A stretch of DNA of 64,000 nt from Runella sp. SP2 (lineage in GTDB: Bacteria; Bacteroidota; Bacteroidia; Cytophagales; Spirosomataceae). The notes under the pieces were generated by a model. The model was not told where the DNA came from. It saw only the letters and a program-made list of their open reading frames with translations, and made no database searches. This document shows positions 60,353 through 64,000 of this stretch, piece by piece. A program made the translations under genes and the position numbers. Position 1 is the stretch's first letter; each line of letters starts with the position of its first letter. The stretch lies in NCBI RefSeq assembly GCF_003711225.1, contig NZ_CP031030.1, forward strand, positions 2,976,001 to 3,040,000, written 5' to 3'.

Positions 60353-61984
60353 TCAAATCCCTAAAATTGCGAGTAGCTCGGCCTTTTTCGTACGTGATAC
60401 GCTCACTTCACTTTCGTCGGTCATCACCACACTTCCGCCCTCTCCTTTGATGTAACGCGCTACCTGACCAACATTGATAAGGTGCGACTTATGAATACGC
60501 ACAAACCCATTTTCTACCAAAAAAGGCTCAAAGTCAGCCAGCGGTTTGGAGGCCATCACCTTTTTATGTTGGGTCAAAAAAATGGTGCAATAACTTCCCA
60601 TTGCTTGTAAACGAATAATATCCGATAACGGCAAAAAAAGCACGCCGTTCATTGATGGCACCGATAGGCGCTTGAGCGGTTGGGGGGCATCTTGGAGAAT
60701 AACCTGGGAATCTTTCGCTTGCAATTGACGGTTTTGCTCCTGAACTCGCTGGTATTCAGCCAATAGTTTTTCGTTTTCTTCCAAACGTTTCAGCGACAAT
60801 GAGCGCGCATCGTCGGCTTCTTGCCGAAAAATACGAAAGCGGTCGGCCAGGGCAAACGAAAAAAGCGCCGCTTCTAACATTGTCCCAATAGGGAAAGCAT
60901 TATATACCAAAAAATGAGTACTCGTAATAATTCCCATTTTCCACAACGTAATAACGACCACCGAGCCAAGAAATACCGTCCACCCCAACAAATAAAACCG
61001 AGCTTGTCGTAGTCCCTTCCAAAAAACGGTGGTGGCCGTTGTCATCAGCAAAGCACAACTTATCAAAAATGAGAGCATTGTAAGGTTGTTAGACAACGGA
61101 CGAACATTAAAAAATTCAAGCATCGGCAAGCAAGATACCATCCCCAAATATACTTGCAGAATACGATGCAAGCGCGGCACAATGGCCTTGGTTTGAAGAA
61201 ACTGCATCGCAAACAAAATGACCAACCACGTATTAATCACCGACGGGGTGTCTATCCAACGATTAAAAGATGGATACTCGGGCCAAAGTAAGTCAAAACC
61301 AATCCCTTCGAGTCGAATCACCACAAACGTACACGTAATCACATAAACGCAATAGGTAAGATAAAGGCGCTCGCGTAATTGTACGAAAATGAATAAATTA
61401 TACAAAAACACCAGTAACATCCATCCCAAAAAGGCACCTTCAAAAGTATCGTTCCAGTGTTGCCAACTCGCCAGCGCTTTCTCCGACGCCACGTACATCG
61501 ACGCCAGCAAAGTAGCATCGCCACTTATGCCAATATAAAGTGTTTGGGGATATGTTCCCAGCGGTACTGTCAGCTGATTATTTTGAAAAAATCGGCTGTT
61601 GTATTTTTCTAAAAAGCCTGTCTTGTAGTAGTTTACTTCACCTTTTTGATTAATTACGTACACCTCGACTTTGAAAATATTTTCTTCATCGCAAAGCAGA
61701 TAAAGAGCCTCAGCCGTTTGGTTTTCGACCAATACCTTCAACCATACTTTTGAGCTGCGGACGCCAAAATTAGGAGCCGTTTTAGTATTTTTTTGAAACG
61801 CTTTTGGCGGAAGTTTTTGAAGTTTTTCTATACCAAACAGTTGACTTTTATCTTCATAAAACTCAATATGGTTTCCCAGCGAAATCACCTTCGTTTCCCT
61901 GTATTGAAGTACGGAGTGTGGCTGACTCTTTCCCGAAAAGGTGCTTAATAAGCATCCTAACAAAAACAATATATAATATCTCAC
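60353..61984 (-). CDS. 7TM-DISM sensor fused to LytTR DNA-binding domain
   Basis: A 543-residue regulator. It has a signal peptide, an extracellular DISMED2 beta-domain (residues ~30-160: NFGVRSSKVWLKVLVENQTA), seven transmembrane helices (~175-385: GAFLGWMLLVFLYNLFIFVQ onward), a coiled coil (~390-430) and a C-terminal LytTR domain (~440-543: DIIRLQAMGSYCTIFLTQHK, FVRIHKSHLINVGQVARYI). It would sense an external ligand and bind DNA from the membrane, bypassing a histidine kinase. A GTG start at 61984 is used because an in-frame stop lies two codons upstream. Its target is unknown. Confidence 0.88.
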   Translation of the reverse strand: MRYYILFLLGCLLSTFSGKSQPHSVLQYRETKVISLGNHIEFYEDKSQLFGIEKLQKLPPKAFQKNTKTAPNFGVRSSKVWLKVLVENQTAEALYLLCDEENIFKVEVYVINQKGEVNYYKTGFLEKYNSRFFQNNQLTVPLGTYPQTLYIGISGDATLLASMYVASEKALASWQHWNDTFEGAFLGWMLLVFLYNLFIFVQLRERLYLTYCVYVITCTFVVIRLEGIGFDLLWPEYPSFNRWIDTPSVINTWLVILFAMQFLQTKAIVPRLHRILQVYLGMVSCLPMLEFFNVRPLSNNLTMLSFLISCALLMTTATTVFWKGLRQARFYLLGWTVFLGSVVVITLWKMGIITSTHFLVYNAFPIGTMLEAALFSFALADRFRIFRQEADDARSLSLKRLEENEKLLAEYQRVQEQNRQLQAKDSQVILQDAPQPLKRLSVPSMNGVLFLPLSDIIRLQAMGSYCTIFLTQHKKVMASKPLADFEPFLVENGFVRIHKSHLINVGQVARYIKGEGGSVVMTDESEVSVSRTKKAELLAILGI

Positions 61985-62545
61985 AGGTCAAAGAAAGTAT
62001 GTCTTATAATGTGATTTGTGTATTACAAAAGTTGGAATTCTTCAGAGTATATATACGTAAGTATATTTTTCTTCTAAAATTGATACAACAATAAGCTTTT
62101 TATATCTATCTTATTTTACCAAACTGTATTGATGTATATTTTTTAAACCCTATTTTTTTTACTTAAGTATCATTTTCAATACATTCACATCAACATACGC
62201 GATTTATGGGACTACTTTGTATGCTTTTCAAGGCTAGACGCCATCAGAGCTAACTGTTACAGCAATGATTCCGCAAAATTTATGAATGTAGCCAAAACTA
62301 CTTTGCAAACAATTTGTTCATTGGTTTAATGTGTTTCGAGCAAAACATAAATGGAATGTCGCTGTGAATGGACAGAAAATAGGCCATTTTTGGTATTTGC
62401 TTTTTTATCTACACCCAAGTGCTTACGCACAGTCAATCGTTATTTTTAATCATCAAGTACATTGATTATCAAATATTTAACCCAATTTAAACCTATTTGG
62501 TTTCCTCTTTTATTTATCATCCTCTTTCTCTTAAACAATTGTAAA
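61985..62545. other. 561-bp AT-rich stretch without a convincing gene
   Basis: Strongly AT-rich sequence between the divergent LytTR-regulator and AraC-type genes, with T-runs and alternating TA tracts near 62050-62160. A 33-codon frame near 62351 and a TTG-initiated upstream extension of the AraC-type frame from 62462 (with a hydrophobic stretch, WFPLLFIILFLL) are the only coding possibilities; neither resembles a known protein. It probably holds two divergent promoters. Confidence 0.5.
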
Positions 62546-63109
62546 ATGAATACCGTAACCATTACAACTACTCCCTTGCCTTCCTCAGAAAGTGAACTGA
62601 TCAATATCGTCATATCTGAAAGCGATTCAAGTCAAGTACTCAGTCTCCTTATTGAACATCGAATTCCGTTTAGTTGTATTCACTCTGAAATCAAACTTTT
62701 TCCCAATTCAATCAATACCTTATCGCCCAAAAACCTACCTAGTTCTACTGACGAAACGCATCTCTTCAAAGATGAATTTATCGAAAAAATCCAGCAATTA
62801 CACGAACAAATTGTTTCTGATTTTTCGTTTAGAATCCCCCCCATTGACGAAGTCTCAAGTTCGTTTAAAGTAAGTCCAAGCAAGTTTAAAAGTGTGTTTA
62901 AAAGCTTGTATCAAACACCTTACCATCAATACTTTATGGAGCACAAAATGCAACAAGCGCGCGAGCTCCTTGAAAGTGGTCAATATTCGGTAAAACAAGT
63001 ATCTGACCTTTTGGGCTACACTACTCCGATTAAGTTTGTGATTGTGTTCAAAAAATACCAAAAGGTTACGCCAGGCAGAATTAAAGTCAACGCCCGATTC
63101 CGAAAGTAA
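62546..63109 (+). CDS. AraC-type HTH regulator with short N-terminal domain
   Basis: A 187-residue regulator from the ATG at 62546. Residues ~5-75 form a small alpha/beta domain (ELINIVISESDSSQVLSLLI); residues ~95-187 carry a degenerate first HTH (IDEVSSSFKVSPSKFKSVFK) and the second AraC HTH (SVKQVSDLLGYTTPIKFVIV then YQKVTPGRIK). An in-frame TTG at 62462 would add a hydrophobic N-terminus and is less likely. Its 3' end overlaps the convergent TonB-dependent receptor gene by 23 bases. Confidence 0.78.
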   Translation: MNTVTITTTPLPSSESELINIVISESDSSQVLSLLIEHRIPFSCIHSEIKLFPNSINTLSPKNLPSSTDETHLFKDEFIEKIQQLHEQIVSDFSFRIPPIDEVSSSFKVSPSKFKSVFKSLYQTPYHQYFMEHKMQQARELLESGQYSVKQVSDLLGYTTPIKFVIVFKKYQKVTPGRIKVNARFRK

Positions 63110-64000
63110 ACGCCAAATAATAAAATCCGCCTACTTGCGGTCCGCCTAAAATCGAATAGTAATATCGGTTAAAAAGATTGGTTCCTCCCAGCTTTACATC
63201 TATTTTTTGGTTAGCAAACGCATACGTCAGCTGACCATCAAACACGTGAATGGCTGGGACATCACCATTCACCAAAAACGATTGATAGTAAAAACGACTT
63301 TGGTAACGGTAACTAAGCCCTGCCCCCCAACGTTTGAACAATCGGTCGTGGCTTATCGACACATTGGTCATCCATTTGGGGGTATTAAAACCATCTTCCA
63401 AGCCATCGTTTGCTTCTTTTCGGTCAAGTTGGGCAAAAGAGACATTTCCTGCCATTACCAGCCCATTTCCTGTTCGATACCGCAGCCCAACGCTCGTCCC
63501 GAAATTACGTACAATGGTTTTTGAGTTTGTCCACAAACGGTAACGCTGCTGCTTCGTACGGTCGAGCATAATGTAGCCCAACGAATCGGCGCGTGTCGAG
63601 TTCGGGATATTGGCTTCTACTTGCGCCATAAAATCGCGGTAACGATTGTAGTAAAAATCGACATCGACAAACAGTCGCCGTCTTAGCCACAACCCTTTGT
63701 AGCCTATTTCAAAAGATTGAATAAATTCAGGCCGCAAATAGGTGTATGAGTTTTTTTGTAAAAGACCCAGATTGCTCTTTATCAGGCTGTCCCGTTTTGA
63801 CGTCCCCAATTTATTGACTCCTGCCGTCACGGCCGCCTGAAAAGCATCGATGGACGTACGAATGTAGGAGTTCTCAAAAATTCCTTGCGACATTACGGGC
63901 AAGCCCCCTACCCTTTTTACCCCACCGCTGTTGATGTTGGAAAAACCTTCAAAAATGCTTGGAAAACGGTAGCCACTTTGGTACGAAGCCCGCACGTGTT
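63087..64000 (-). CDS. TonB-dependent receptor, C-terminal part (5' end beyond window)
   Basis: About 304 residues of the C-terminal beta-barrel of a TonB-dependent receptor, open to the right edge. Barrel features: HVRASYQSGYRFPSIFEGFS, RPEFIQSFEIGYKGLWLRRR, LFVDVDFYYNRYRDFMAQVE, LGGTNLFNRYYYSILGGPQV and a terminal strand ending in Phe-rich YYLAFTFGIGR. These resemble CarboxypepD_reg-like plug receptors of Bacteroidota. Ligand unknown; the plug domain is outside the window. Confidence 0.88.
   Translation of the reverse strand, partial: HVRASYQSGYRFPSIFEGFSNINSGGVKRVGGLPVMSQGIFENSYIRTSIDAFQAAVTAGVNKLGTSKRDSLIKSNLGLLQKNSYTYLRPEFIQSFEIGYKGLWLRRRLFVDVDFYYNRYRDFMAQVEANIPNSTRADSLGYIMLDRTKQQRYRLWTNSKTIVRNFGTSVGLRYRTGNGLVMAGNVSFAQLDRKEANDGLEDGFNTPKWMTNVSISHDRLFKRWGAGLSYRYQSRFYYQSFLVNGDVPAIHVFDGQLTYAFANQKIDVKLGGTNLFNRYYYSILGGPQVGGFYYLAFTFGIGR

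Noticed and set aside
62351-62449. 33-codon frame in the AT-rich gap upstream of the AraC-type gene
   Set aside because: No recognisable similarity, no plausible promoter spacing, and typical of chance in such sequence.

Overview
The window looks like a chromosome segment of a Bacteroidota bacterium, most likely order Cytophagales (Spirosomataceae/Runella-like). The grounds are type IX secretion C-terminal sorting domains on two very large secreted proteins, a DUF4249 lipoprotein, a TonB-dependent receptor, a SusR-like propeller regulator, DUF2723, 7TM-DISM/LytTR and ECF sigma/anti-sigma signalling, and several matches to the Bacteroidota promoter (TTTG-N19/20-TAnnTTTG). Genus and species cannot be fixed from the sequence alone.

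Layout. 1-4.6 kb: a sulfite-dehydrogenase-like molybdoenzyme (cut by the window edge), an outer-membrane channel, a phytoene-dehydrogenase-like flavoenzyme and a cyanophycinase-type S51 peptidase. 4.8-10.2 kb: arylamine N-acetyltransferase, a RibD/DHFR-type reductase behind a promoter embedded in an inverted repeat, ComF, a PhyH dioxygenase divergent from an AraC regulator, and a DUF4249 lipoprotein. 10.2-17.2 kb: a type I restriction-modification operon (hsdM, hsdS, hsdR) carrying two collapsed DUF1016/YhcG-family nuclease genes, one an in-frame deletion and one a pseudogene.

17.3-18.0 kb holds the most striking object. A tRNA gene with anticodon CAT is split exactly after the anticodon by a 668-nt group I intron, whose P2, P3, P4, P6, P7, P7.1, P8 and P9 pairings can be read from the sequence. 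The intron encodes a 152-residue zinc-finger/HNH endonuclease, and the 3' end of that reading frame runs through the ribozyme core.

18.1-41.6 kb is a carbohydrate and cell-surface block: a GH78-like rhamnosidase, a GT35 alpha-glucan phosphorylase with Thr where the PLP lysine is expected, a GH16 enzyme with five tandem ~169-residue modules, a propeller/Y_Y_Y/LuxR-HTH membrane regulator, and a 3703-residue Calx-beta/GEVED/beta-helix protein that shares its C-terminal ~400 residues with the GH16 enzyme. 41.7-44.8 kb: an operon of a Tat-signal protein, three phage-tail-collar (Mdp-type) proteins, a GNAT acetyltransferase and a DUF6916 protein.

44.8-52.0 kb: dnaB, a GT9 glycosyltransferase, DUF423, a DUF2723 membrane protein and a NUDIX hydrolase. 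52.2-58.7 kb: six copies of a modular palindromic element, made of up to three hairpins that all have the tetraloop CTCA or TGAG, lie around small lipoprotein genes, an AHH-nuclease toxin with a coupled immunity candidate, and an ECF sigma/anti-sigma/outer-membrane-protein operon. A related four-hairpin cluster lies at 20.5 kb. 58.7-64 kb: an FAD-dependent dehydrogenase, a 7TM-DISM-LytTR regulator, an AraC-type regulator and the C-terminal part of a TonB-dependent receptor. All similarity statements come from recognising motifs by eye; no database search was run.
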